A stretch of 32,699 nucleotides of DNA from Thermoplasmatota archaeon (lineage in GTDB: Archaea; Thermoplasmatota; E2; DHVEG-1), in the NCBI GenBank assembly GCA_030616985.1, contig JAUWWG010000006.1, forward strand, positions 1 through 32,699. The letters are read 5' to 3'. Every line of letters starts with the position of its first letter. The first letter of the stretch is position 1. The translations under genes and the position numbers were made by a program. The notes under the pieces were generated by a model that worked only from the letters and a program-made list of their open reading frames with translations, searched no databases and was not told the origin of the DNA. This document shows positions 17,330 through 24,124 of this stretch, piece after piece.

Positions 17330-19300
17330 TCAAATTGTTTCTTCAATCATGGGAAGTATTTGTTTATCTTTAAATCCACGTTGCTGCATTGCACCAGATG
17401 GACATGCACCGACACATGCTCCACAGCCCTTGCACAACGCCTCGTTAACCTTCGCGTAGGATTTCCCATTGTCTTCTTTTACGATTTCTATGGCGCTGTA
17501 TGCACAGACAGAAACACAAACACTGCAACCAGAGCATATTTCCTCATCAACACAGGAAACAAGTGGCTCAGACTCAAGTTCTTTTTTTGACAGAATATTG
17601 GCTGCACGAGCTGCAGCACCGCTTGCCATCGATACAGTATCTTGAATATCTTTTGGGCCCTGACAACAGCCTGCAATAAAAATTCCACCTACAAACGTAT
17701 CCATCGGACGAAGTTTCGGATGAGCCTCTAAAAAGAAACCATCGCCGCTTTGAGAAATACGAAGAATACGGGCAAACTCATCAGCATCTGCACGTGGAAC
17801 AAGCGCAGGTACAAGGACCACCAAATCCGTAATTATCTCAAACAACTTGTTTGTTGTAGTATCAAAAATATCTATCTTTAGATGATCATCGACATTCCTG
17901 ATTTCAGATGGGCGACCGCGGAAAAAATTAGTCTTCAAGCCACGAATATTCCGATAAAATTCCTCATATCCTTTACCAAAACTACGGATGTCAGTATAAC
18001 ACACATTAATCTCAACATCGTCACCAAGCTTCTCCTTCAAAAGATATACTTGTTTAAGTGCACTCATGCAACCAATACGACAACACCATGTGCACTCGGT
18101 CTCATCACGGGAACCTACACATAAAACAAATGTGATACTACTGGGCTTTTCGTTGTTAGAGGGGCAAACTATCTCTCCACCAGTAGGACCAGAAGAGCTA
18201 ATCAAACGCTCCATCTCAAGTGTTGTAATAACGTCATCCGAACGAGCGTAACCACACTCATACAAATTGGAGGGATCCATAACATCGTAACCAGTGGCAA
18301 CCAATATGGCCCCAACATCAACCTCAATCTCCTCTTCCTTCTGTTTGAAGTCAATCGCATCAGCCTCACAAGCCTCAACACATAACGGACCAGCCCCACA
18401 TTTACCGCGAGTAATCATCAAACAATGATCAGAATCGACAGTACATTTCAATGGAATCGCCTGGGGAAACGGCATATAAATCGCACTCCGTTTTCCCATG
18501 CCCATATCAAATTCACTAACAACACGACCTTTCAAACGGCAGGCATCTACACAGTCTCCACAGCCAGTACATTTCTCCAAGTCGACATACCGTGGCTTCT
18601 TCTTAATTTTCACTTTGTAGTTTCCAATACTCCCTTCAATACCAATGACCTCAGAATATGTAAGCAACTCTATATTTGGATGATTTGCAATCTCCATCAT
18701 TTTGGGGGTAAGAATACAACCAGAACAATCCAGTGTTGGAAACGTCTTATCAAGCTGAGCCATCCGACCACCGATACTAGGCGTCTTTTCAACAAGATAG
18801 ACTTTATGTCCTTCCTCGGCTAGGTCCAGAGACGCCTGAATACCTGCGATACCGCCACCAATTACAACAGCTGTAGGTGTAACGCTGACCTTTGATGGTT
18901 CAAGCGGCTCTAACAAACGTGCCTTAGCCACAGCACCTCGAATTAAAACCTTTGCCTTTTCTGTAGCACGCGCCTTGTCCTCATGAACCCAAGAACACTG
19001 TTCACGGATATTTGCTATCTCTAAATTAAAGCCATTAACGCCGCCGGCTTCAACAACACCACGGAACGTATGCTCATGCATACGAGGAGAACAACAGGCT
19101 ATTACTATTCCGTCCAACTTGTGTTTTTTAATAGAATCCTTAATGAGATTCGCCCCAACATCAGAACACATATATTTGTAATCCTTGCTAACAACAACAC
19201 CATCAAGCCCAGCAGCATACTTTGTAAGCTGTTCGACATCTACCGTGGAAGCGATATTTATACCGCAATGACAAACAAACACGCCGATTTTATTACTCAT
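17330..19300 (-). CDS. hdrA: Heterodisulfide reductase-like subunit A (FAD, multiple FeS clusters)
   Basis: This 656-residue protein has the HdrA architecture. An N-terminal domain begins with VCHCGINI. The FAD Rossmann motif VIGGGIAGIQASLDLAEEGH is near residue 146. The HdrA-specific cluster region LDCSGCILTPK (Cys192, Cys195) follows, then a ferredoxin-like insert from CTGCGDCVDAC to CGAGPLCVEAC, and a C-terminal double ferredoxin (CSGCSVCVSVC and CKGCGACVGAC). HdrA is the flavin bifurcation centre that splits electrons between ferredoxin and HdrB. No MvhD, NuoF or GltD fusion is present, so the electron donor is encoded elsewhere. I use ATG 19300 because TTGGAG sits 9 nt upstream. An in-frame TTG at 19315 would overlap that site and the hdrB stop. 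Confidence 0.93.
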   Translation of the reverse strand: MSNKIGVFVCHCGINIASTVDVEQLTKYAAGLDGVVVSKDYKYMCSDVGANLIKDSIKKHKLDGIVIACCSPRMHEHTFRGVVEAGGVNGFNLEIANIREQCSWVHEDKARATEKAKVLIRGAVAKARLLEPLEPSKVSVTPTAVVIGGGIAGIQASLDLAEEGHKVYLVEKTPSIGGRMAQLDKTFPTLDCSGCILTPKMMEIANHPNIELLTYSEVIGIEGSIGNYKVKIKKKPRYVDLEKCTGCGDCVDACRLKGRVVSEFDMGMGKRSAIYMPFPQAIPLKCTVDSDHCLMITRGKCGAGPLCVEACEADAIDFKQKEEEIEVDVGAILVATGYDVMDPSNLYECGYARSDDVITTLEMERLISSSGPTGGEIVCPSNNEKPSSITFVLCVGSRDETECTWCCRIGCMSALKQVYLLKEKLGDDVEINVCYTDIRSFGKGYEEFYRNIRGLKTNFFRGRPSEIRNVDDHLKIDIFDTTTNKLFEIITDLVVLVPALVPRADADEFARILRISQSGDGFFLEAHPKLRPMDTFVGGIFIAGCCQGPKDIQDTVSMASGAAARAANILSKKELESEPLVSCVDEEICSGCSVCVSVCAYSAIEIVKEDNGKSYAKVNEALCKGCGACVGACPSGAMQQRGFKDKQILPMIEETI

Positions 19301-19304
19301 GCTA

Positions 19305-20174
19305 TTAGTCTCCAATCTTTAATTTATCAACAGGACTGAGGTTCAAATCCAAACCAAGTTTCTCTTTCTTAACGCCAAACGCTAGTCCAAGCAATTGAGT
19401 AAGATAAACTACCGGAACCTCTAGCTTTGACGCAACTGTTTCACCAGCCTTAACCTGCTTTGAATCAAACATCCGATGACACCACGGACAAACATCAACA
19501 AAAACGTCAAAACCCTGCTCCTGAACTCTCTGAAGTTTCTGCCCTGTCTTAGTCAAGGCAGATTCGGGAAGATTTGCTAGTATAGGTGCACCACAACAAT
19601 CAAGTTTCTCAGCATAATCAAGTGGTTCAGCACCCAGAATCTTAAGCACTGTTTCCATTTTCTGTGGATTCTCAGAATCCACTGGACGTCCAATTTCACT
19701 AGGTCTAATAAGATGGCATCCATAATGCGTTGCGATCTTTAAACCATCAAGTGGTTTTCTCACATGTTTTTCTATCTGATCAACACCAATATGGTCATGC
19801 AAAAGATCAACCGTATTAACAATATCAACAGACCCCTTGTATTGTAAATCCTCAGAAACGAGCATGCCGTTAACTCGATCCCTCATCTCTACATTATTCT
19901 CCATGACATGTTTGCATTCACTCAGGGCTAGATGGCACATTGGACATGGGACAAACAAGTCAATATCTTGCTTCTCACCAATTGCAAGATTACGTGCAGA
20001 AAGATACAGAGTCATGAGCTGATTTACACTTTTCATCGGCTCTCCACAACATGAAAAACCCTCAAGATCAACAAGTTCTATATCCAAAAGCGGAAACGTC
20101 TCCCTTATAGATAACTCATAGGCATACTGTTCTGTTGGCATCACACAACCGGGATAAAGTGCATATTTTTTCAT
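19305..20174 (-). CDS. hdrB: Heterodisulfide reductase-like subunit B (two CCG domains)
   Basis: This 289-residue protein carries two CCG (Cx31-39CCx35-36CxxC) domains. The first is around YPGCVMP, FSCCGEP and CPMCHLAL; the second around HYGCHLIRP, LDCCGAPI and CPWCHRMF. In methanogen HdrB these bind two noncubane [4Fe-4S] clusters that reduce CoM-S-S-CoB. Here the disulfide substrate is unknown, because no other methanogenesis gene is in the window. The ATG has a strong GGAGGGGG site. The gene lies 11 nt after hdrC and 4 nt before the hdrA ATG, a compact hdrCBA operon. Confidence 0.92.
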   Translation of the reverse strand: MKKYALYPGCVMPTEQYAYELSIRETFPLLDIELVDLEGFSCCGEPMKSVNQLMTLYLSARNLAIGEKQDIDLFVPCPMCHLALSECKHVMENNVEMRDRVNGMLVSEDLQYKGSVDIVNTVDLLHDHIGVDQIEKHVRKPLDGLKIATHYGCHLIRPSEIGRPVDSENPQKMETVLKILGAEPLDYAEKLDCCGAPILANLPESALTKTGQKLQRVQEQGFDVFVDVCPWCHRMFDSKQVKAGETVASKLEVPVVYLTQLLGLAFGVKKEKLGLDLNLSPVDKLKIGD

Positions 20175-20185
20175 AAGACCCCCTC

Positions 20186-20716
20186 CTATACTTTCTCAAC
20201 AGCTAACTTCGACAACACCATCTGGAACTTCGCAGCGTCAACAGGTTTAGAAATCGCAGGTAAACCAAGATCCTCTCGCTTGTTTGTTTTATTATCGCGA
20301 GTTATAACGCTTTGTGTCTCTTGGATCAGTCCAATAGAAAGAATAGACTGTAACATACCTGTATATTTACCCGGAATCTGCTTGCCACTTGCGACAGCCA
20401 TGTTCTTCAAAGCAAACAAAATATCAACAGGTGCAACTTTTTTCTGCGGGCATCGCTCCCTGCATTTAAAGCAGCTCATACAAGTCCAGATAACATCAGA
20501 ATTGACCAACTCATCAATCAGTCCACGTTTGAGCAATGCAACAACCTTGTGTGGCTCCAGTTCCAAAAGTTTATGGGCTTCACAACCGGAAGTGCACTTA
20601 GCACATTGAAAACAATAATCTGAAACCTCATCTTGAAGTCGAGATAGTCGGTCGTTAATTTCCTCCCTCAGTTCAGCCTGAGATTCCCCCATAGAAGTCA
20701 AATCTACTATACTCAT
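20186..20716 (-). CDS. hdrC: Heterodisulfide reductase-like subunit C (two [4Fe-4S])
   Basis: This 176-residue protein is the ferredoxin-like electron conduit between HdrA and HdrB. It has two four-cysteine motifs: CFQCAKCTSGC (about residues 36-46) and CMSCFKCRERCP (about residues 79-90). The succeeding DILFALKNMAVASGKQIPG helix is typical of HdrC. It is the first gene of hdrCBA. A candidate TATA, AAAAATATATG on the minus strand near 20752, would start transcription about 10 nt before the ATG, and an alternative ATTTTAAATAG lies near 20810. The protein is soluble; no cytochrome b partner (HdrE) is present. Confidence 0.92.
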   Translation of the reverse strand: MSIVDLTSMGESQAELREEINDRLSRLQDEVSDYCFQCAKCTSGCEAHKLLELEPHKVVALLKRGLIDELVNSDVIWTCMSCFKCRERCPQKKVAPVDILFALKNMAVASGKQIPGKYTGMLQSILSIGLIQETQSVITRDNKTNKREDLGLPAISKPVDAAKFQMVLSKLAVEKV

Positions 20717-20872
20717 CAGAAACCACTCACAAATTAACAGACGTTGGTCATATATTTTTGGAACCTACTGATAGTTTTGCAATTTTCTTATCCCGTATCC
20801 CTATTTAAAATCTACTGAATTTAACATTCGATCATCACTAGAATAAAGGAGGAAGTAAAAATATTCAAATAT

Positions 20873-21016
20873 TTATTTTTTTATCATATTAATATATATT
20901 GTTCCTTTGTTAAAAACAATCCACCGAAGCTTATCGCTGTGTTTAAGCTTGAGATTTTCGATAACCCCTGAAGGAACAGTCATCCTTCGTCTTGAACCTC
21001 TAATCGTTAACACCAT
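20873..21016 (-). CDS. AbrB/SpoVT-like small DNA-binding protein (47 aa)
   Basis: A complete 47-codon frame lies on the minus strand between hdrC and the divergent deacetylase gene. Its translation fits the swapped-hairpin AbrB pattern: a first strand TIRGSRR, then MTVPSGVIENLKLKHSDKLRW (residues 12-32, matching x-T-V-P-x-x-V-x-x-x-L-x-L-K-x-x-D-K-L), and a last strand with TIYIN. Such domains dimerise and bind DNA as antitoxins or transition-state regulators. No toxin gene is adjacent, so a stand-alone regulator is more likely, possibly acting on hdrCBA 156 nt downstream or on its own promoter. The AbrB resemblance is strong for so short a protein, but expression is inferred. Confidence 0.65.
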   Translation of the reverse strand: MVLTIRGSRRRMTVPSGVIENLKLKHSDKLRWIVFNKGTIYINMIKK

Positions 21017-21059
21017 TCGAAGATAAGATATAAATTAAAGGATTAGTATGTAGAAGTTC
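21017..21059. promoter_or_regulatory. Overlapping divergent promoters: abrB-like gene and deacetylase gene
   Basis: GATATAAATTA at 21028-21038 is centred 27 nt before the plus-strand ATG at 21060, consistent with a leaderless deacetylase transcript. The same AT-rich stretch read on the minus strand, TTTAATTTATAT, is a candidate TATA for the small AbrB-like gene starting at 21016, though its spacing is short. Only 43 bases separate the two start codons, so transcription in one direction should interfere with the other. Confidence 0.45.
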
Positions 21060-22094
21060 ATGATCGGAATCGTTTATCATGAAGATTACAACAAATACGA
21101 TCTTGGTGTAGACCATCCCTTAGTTGGAAATAAACCTGGCAAAACCATGGAATTTTTTGAAGAAAAAGGCATAATGAAAGATGTTGAATTATTTACACCA
21201 AATAAAGCAGCAGAAAAAGATCTTTTGCGAGCACATAGTGAAAACTATGTAAGCAGAATAAAAGAACTGAGTCGTACTGGCGGTATGCTTGCTATGGATA
21301 CACCTGCAAAAGTTGGCATCTACAACCATGCAAGTCTTGCAACAGGTGGTTCAATACTTGCAGGTGAAAAGTTATTTGAGGGTTTTAATTGCATGGTTAA
21401 TCCACTTGCCGGTTTTCATCATGCTTGCATAAGCGCTTCATCAGGTTTCTGCTTCTTTAATGACATCGCCGTTGCCATTGAATACCTGCGTGAGAAACAC
21501 AAACTAAAACGTTTTTTAATAGTTGACTTAGATGTTCATCACGGCAATGGTACACAAGAAATTTATTATGATGATCCGACAGTTCTTAACATCTCGTTTC
21601 ACCAAGATGGGAGAACATTATACCCTGGAACTGGAAGTCTAGAAAAAATCGGACGAGATAAAGGAGAAGGATTCACAGTTAACCTGCCTTTGCCCCCCGG
21701 AACTGGAAGCGCAAGTTATCTAAAAGCATTTGATGAAATCATCCCGCCAATTACCAAACAATTCAAACCAGAGATCATTATCTACCAATCCGGTGTGGAT
21801 ACACATCACTCTGATCCGTTGGCAGATCTAAATTTAACATATCAGACTTACTACCACCTAGCTAAAAAGATGAGAGAATTATCTGCTGATACTTGTGACA
21901 AACTACTTGTTCTTTTTGGTGGCGGATACAACAGTTCAGCAAGTGTCACATCATATTACAATATCATGTGCGGCCTTCTCGATAAGGACAAATATTTAAA
22001 AGAGATTGATAACACGTCTCATCAAAAATTTGAAAGGGTAAAAAATCTAGTTTTTGATCTTAAAAAAGTACTTAAACCACATTGGGAAATATAA
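21060..22094 (+). CDS. Histone deacetylase / AcuC-like family amidohydrolase
   Basis: This 344-residue protein has the full arginase/deacetylase catalytic set. The tandem histidines are in PLAGFHHA (His120, His121). The zinc ligands are Asp158 and His160 in DLDVHHGNG and Asp247 in GVDTHHSDPL. The transition-state Tyr290 is in FGGGYN. The family removes acetyl groups from lysines or polyamines. In Bacillus, AcuC deacetylates and activates acetyl-CoA synthetase, and an Acs with an intact acetylatable Lys617 is encoded at 2456-4411, so the same pairing is plausible here. Deacetylation of archaeal chromatin proteins or polyamines remains possible. The transcript looks leaderless. Confidence 0.88.
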   Translation: MIGIVYHEDYNKYDLGVDHPLVGNKPGKTMEFFEEKGIMKDVELFTPNKAAEKDLLRAHSENYVSRIKELSRTGGMLAMDTPAKVGIYNHASLATGGSILAGEKLFEGFNCMVNPLAGFHHACISASSGFCFFNDIAVAIEYLREKHKLKRFLIVDLDVHHGNGTQEIYYDDPTVLNISFHQDGRTLYPGTGSLEKIGRDKGEGFTVNLPLPPGTGSASYLKAFDEIIPPITKQFKPEIIIYQSGVDTHHSDPLADLNLTYQTYYHLAKKMRELSADTCDKLLVLFGGGYNSSASVTSYYNIMCGLLDKDKYLKEIDNTSHQKFERVKNLVFDLKKVLKPHWEI

Positions 22095-22192
22095 TGACAT
22101 ACTCTCATCCACGATGTCAGTGTCAATAAGCTTTATCAACACCATGTAACTACGGGGAACACAATCCTATTTAATACGAGGGGAAAATATAG
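22095..22192. other. Intergenic leader before the decayed acyl-CoA synthetase fragment
   Basis: The region between the deacetylase stop and the gene remnant has no reading frame worth calling. It ends in a TATA-like CTATTTAATACG and a GGGG tract, the likely former promoter and ribosome site of the decayed gene. Confidence 0.35.
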
Positions 22193-22365
22193 GTGCCTAA
22201 CATCTTGACAAAGTTTTTAAGCCAAAAAGTATCGCGGTTATTGGAGCAAGTGATAAGGTCGGTTCAGCAGGATACAGAATTTTTAGAAACCTCATTGGTT
22301 CGGGGTATGATGGCATAGTTTTTCCGGTTAACCCAAAATACTTTGTCCCAGATTATAAGATATAA
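22193..22365 (+). pseudogene. Remnant of NDP-forming acyl-CoA synthetase / Pat-type CoA-binding domain
   Basis: A short stretch translates from 22201 as HLDKVFKPKSIAVIGASD, then KVGSAGYRIFRNLIGSGYDG and IVFPVNPK. This is the N-terminal CoA-binding Rossmann motif of ADP-forming acetate-CoA ligases and of the GNAT-fused protein acetyltransferases. It stops at 22363-22365, after about 54 codons of a family with about 450-900. A GTG at 22193 would give MPNIL and join in frame if one G were restored in TTGAC (22205-22209). So the fragment has both a frameshift and a large 3' deletion. A TATA-like CTATTTAATACG lies just upstream. It is a decayed gene, not a functional small protein. Confidence 0.7.
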
Positions 22366-22379
22366 AAAATAGAGAATTA

Positions 22380-22399
22380 GGAAGACTCTTTAGTCTTCC
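22380..22399 (-). terminator. Hairpin terminator of the PRC-barrel gene
   Basis: GGAAGACT-CTTT-AGTCTTCC is a perfect 8-bp stem with a 4-base loop. On the minus strand it lies 27 nt after the stop of the PRC-barrel gene and is followed by a T-rich stretch (CTATTTTTTATA). It could also end the decayed plus-strand fragment. Confidence 0.6.
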
Positions 22400-22426
22400 C
22401 AGATACAGAACTTTATCAATTTCTAT

Positions 22427-23035
22427 CTAGAAAGTGTTCTGATTATACTGCGATTGTTGGGTGTTCTGATTGTACTGAGTGGTCTTCTGCTGGTCCCAGA
22501 ATCCTTTCAATTCATCTAAGGTTTTGTCAAGTAGTATGGTGTCCGTTACATTGGTTAGGAAGTTAGGCGATATTGGCCACAATGTATTGTATGGCATTTT
22601 CCAGATATCACACAAATATGGATCCAACAATACTCCATAGTTCTTGTATGTTCCGTCACTCTCTGTCCAAGTATAGAAAGTTCCAACTTTGGAATGATTT
22701 CTGTCATAGACGGGTTTTTCAACCAATTCATCTGTTGGGCAGGTCGTGGTGCCAAAATGAACCGCTTTGTTCCAAAAACGACCTAATTCTTCCGTTGTTT
22801 TGTTTAGATATACACGGTCGTCGGTGTGTTTTATGTAGTCGCTGTATATTGGTATCAGCTTGCATGTTCCTCTGAACCATGTATCTCTGGTATTGTCATA
22901 GGTTTTTATACCAAAGAAATATCCAGGGTAGTCCTGATTCCAACTGTTCCATGTTTTGTCTATTGTTCCAACAGTGTTCCCATTTACGTCAACAACTTCT
23001 TTTCCAACTAACTCATGTGGGTTATTAACTTTCAT
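22427..23035 (-). CDS. Double PRC-barrel-like protein with Q/N-rich tail
   Basis: This 202-residue protein appears to hold two related beta-barrel units. The first (about residues 1-88) begins ELVGKEVVDVNGNTVGTIDK. The second (about residues 100-180) begins ELVEKPVYDRNHSKVGTFY. Each ends with a hydrophobic strand and a KTxxELxxFW helix (YLNKTTEELGRFW, LLDKTLDELKGFW). This is the pattern of PRC-barrel domains, which in archaea occur in RimM-like, photosynthetic and cell-division-related proteins. The last 20 residues are Gln/Asn-rich with two copies of QYNQNT and may be disordered. The ATG has AGGAGAG upstream. Its function is unknown. It has its own promoter and terminator, so it is monocistronic. 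Confidence 0.65.
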   Translation of the reverse strand: MKVNNPHELVGKEVVDVNGNTVGTIDKTWNSWNQDYPGYFFGIKTYDNTRDTWFRGTCKLIPIYSDYIKHTDDRVYLNKTTEELGRFWNKAVHFGTTTCPTDELVEKPVYDRNHSKVGTFYTWTESDGTYKNYGVLLDPYLCDIWKMPYNTLWPISPNFLTNVTDTILLDKTLDELKGFWDQQKTTQYNQNTQQSQYNQNTF

Positions 23036-23075
23036 CTCACATCTCTCCTAGTTTTAAGTCTAGCATATACAAAGC

Positions 23076-23104
23076 CATATATAAAATATCCTATTTTTAA
23101 TAGG
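23076..23104 (-). promoter_or_regulatory. TATA box and adjacent palindrome upstream of the PRC-barrel gene
   Basis: On the minus strand TTTATATATGG (about 23076-23086) is a TATA-like box about 45 nt before the ATG. Directly upstream at 23090-23104 is a perfect inverted repeat, CCTATT-TTT-AATAGG on the plus strand, covering the position of the BRE. A regulator bound there would be expected to affect TFB/TBP loading. Confidence 0.45.
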
Positions 23105-23241
23105 TTTAATAGAAAATCGCCTACCTTAGGATTCCCCCATTATGATAATAATTGTATCTTTTGAAAAACTATTAAATTATATGCATTACTTTAGAAAGAT
23201 TCAAGAATCAACACGCTTAAATTTCTCTGTTCAAATTCCAT

Positions 23242-23592
23242 TTAACTATCAAATAGTTCTATCATTTCTTTCATGGATGTATACCATTTCTCTACACACA
23301 TCTCTACTCTCTTTTTCACATGTTTTGCATTGATACATGAGTATACATGATAATATCCTCCGGTTTCTATCGTATTTGTTTCTTTGGTGCATAACCCACA
23401 GGTTGTTAATTTTTGTAGAGAACGATATACAGTGCTTCGCTCCCTATCCATCTTTTTTGCCAAATCATCAGCCCTTGATTTTCCTACTTCCTTCAATTTT
23501 TTATAAACGTTTAGATCCAAAACATTCAGATCGAAAACGCATTGTATAACATCGTCACAGCAGATATTTTCGAAAGATTTGATAAATTTCAT
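23242..23592 (-). CDS. Cys-rich winged-helix transcriptional regulator (TrmB/ArsR-like)
   Basis: This 116-residue protein has a winged-helix core: VYKKLKEVGKSRADDLAKKM, then the recognition helix RERSTVYRSLQKLTTCGL and a wing ending in GGYYHVYSC. It has seven cysteines (11, 12, 18, 65, 68, 86 and 99), including an N-terminal CC pair and a CGLC at the end of the recognition region. That is unusual for this size and suggests thiol or metal sensing. It is divergent from the thioredoxin operon. A TATA-like ATTATAAATA (minus strand, 23616-23625) lies about 28 nt before the ATG, indicating a leaderless transcript. It most likely controls the redox operon and itself, which is inference from position. 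Confidence 0.75.
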   Translation of the reverse strand: MKFIKSFENICCDDVIQCVFDLNVLDLNVYKKLKEVGKSRADDLAKKMDRERSTVYRSLQKLTTCGLCTKETNTIETGGYYHVYSCINAKHVKKRVEMCVEKWYTSMKEMIELFDS

Positions 23593-23615
23593 CAGTTTAT
23601 ATGTATCACATTAGT

Positions 23616-23661
23616 TATTTATAATGGTTGTGCACATTTTATGCACAAACGTTATATAGTA
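23616..23661. promoter_or_regulatory. Divergent redox promoter with central operator dyad
   Basis: Two TATA-like boxes face away from each other: ATTATAAATA (minus, 23616-23625) for the regulator and GTTATATAGT (plus, 23651-23660) for thioredoxin. Between them lies a perfect inverted repeat TTGTGCA-N7-TGCACAA at 23628-23648. It fills the gap between the boxes, so one bound dimer could cover both BRE sites. The likely ligand protein is the adjacent Cys-rich winged-helix regulator. Confidence 0.6.
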
Positions 23662-23684
23662 TGCTAACTATTATGTGGAAAATA

Positions 23685-24098
23685 ATGAATGATGACTTAG
23701 ATGAAATAAAAAAAAGAAAAATGGAACAATTAAAAAAGCAGTATATAGATAGAGGAAATAACATGGAAGAAAATTCACTAAACACCCCAATACATATAAC
23801 AGACGCGGATATGGATGAAAATATCAAGAAATACCAAACAGTTGTCATAGACTGCTGGGCACCATGGTGTGGCCCATGTAGAATGGTAGGACCAGTCATA
23901 GAAGATCTAGCAAAAGAAATGCAAGGAAAGATTGTTTTCGGTAAACTTAATGTCGATGAAAACCGAGCGACATCTGCAAAGTATGGAATAATGAGTATAC
24001 CAACCTTACTTGTATTTAAAAATGGAGAACTAGTAGACAGAATAGTTGGTGCAATGCCAAAAGAAATGCTTAAGGCTAAACTTACATCATATGAATAA
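23685..24098 (+). CDS. Thioredoxin (WCGPC)
   Basis: This cytosolic thioredoxin of about 137 residues has the classical active site APWCGPCRM (Cys62 and Cys65) and the cis-proline SIPTLLVF. Its N-terminal extension MNDDLDEIKKRKMEQLKK is a charged helix common in archaeal thioredoxins. The frame is open further upstream to a TTG at 23628, but ATG 23685 is chosen because the TATA box at 23651-23660 is about 30 nt before it and the operator would otherwise be coding. It reduces disulfides of target proteins using a thioredoxin reductase not found here. It is the first gene of the redox operon. Confidence 0.9.
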   Translation: MNDDLDEIKKRKMEQLKKQYIDRGNNMEENSLNTPIHITDADMDENIKKYQTVVIDCWAPWCGPCRMVGPVIEDLAKEMQGKIVFGKLNVDENRATSAKYGIMSIPTLLVFKNGELVDRIVGAMPKEMLKAKLTSYE

Positions 24099-24124
24099 TT
24101 TCTATCTGCTAATAATAAGTCAAT

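Noticed and set aside
17330-20716. sHdr-type sulfur-oxidation system pairing hdrCBA with the lipoyl carrier at 451
   Set aside because: Only one copy each of hdrA, hdrB and hdrC is present, without the duplicated hdrB2/hdrC2, tusA/dsrE or lipoate-assembly genes of sHdr clusters, and the lipoyl carrier is about 17 kb away.
17330-20716. Methanogenesis inferred from hdrABC
   Set aside because: HdrABC homologues are widespread in non-methanogens, and no mcr, mtr or coenzyme M genes are in the window.
20845-20856. Strong Shine-Dalgarno-like AAAGGAGGAAGT on the plus strand
   Set aside because: No ATG, GTG or TTG follows at usable distance, and the frame downstream is antisense to the AbrB-like gene. 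It is probably chance.
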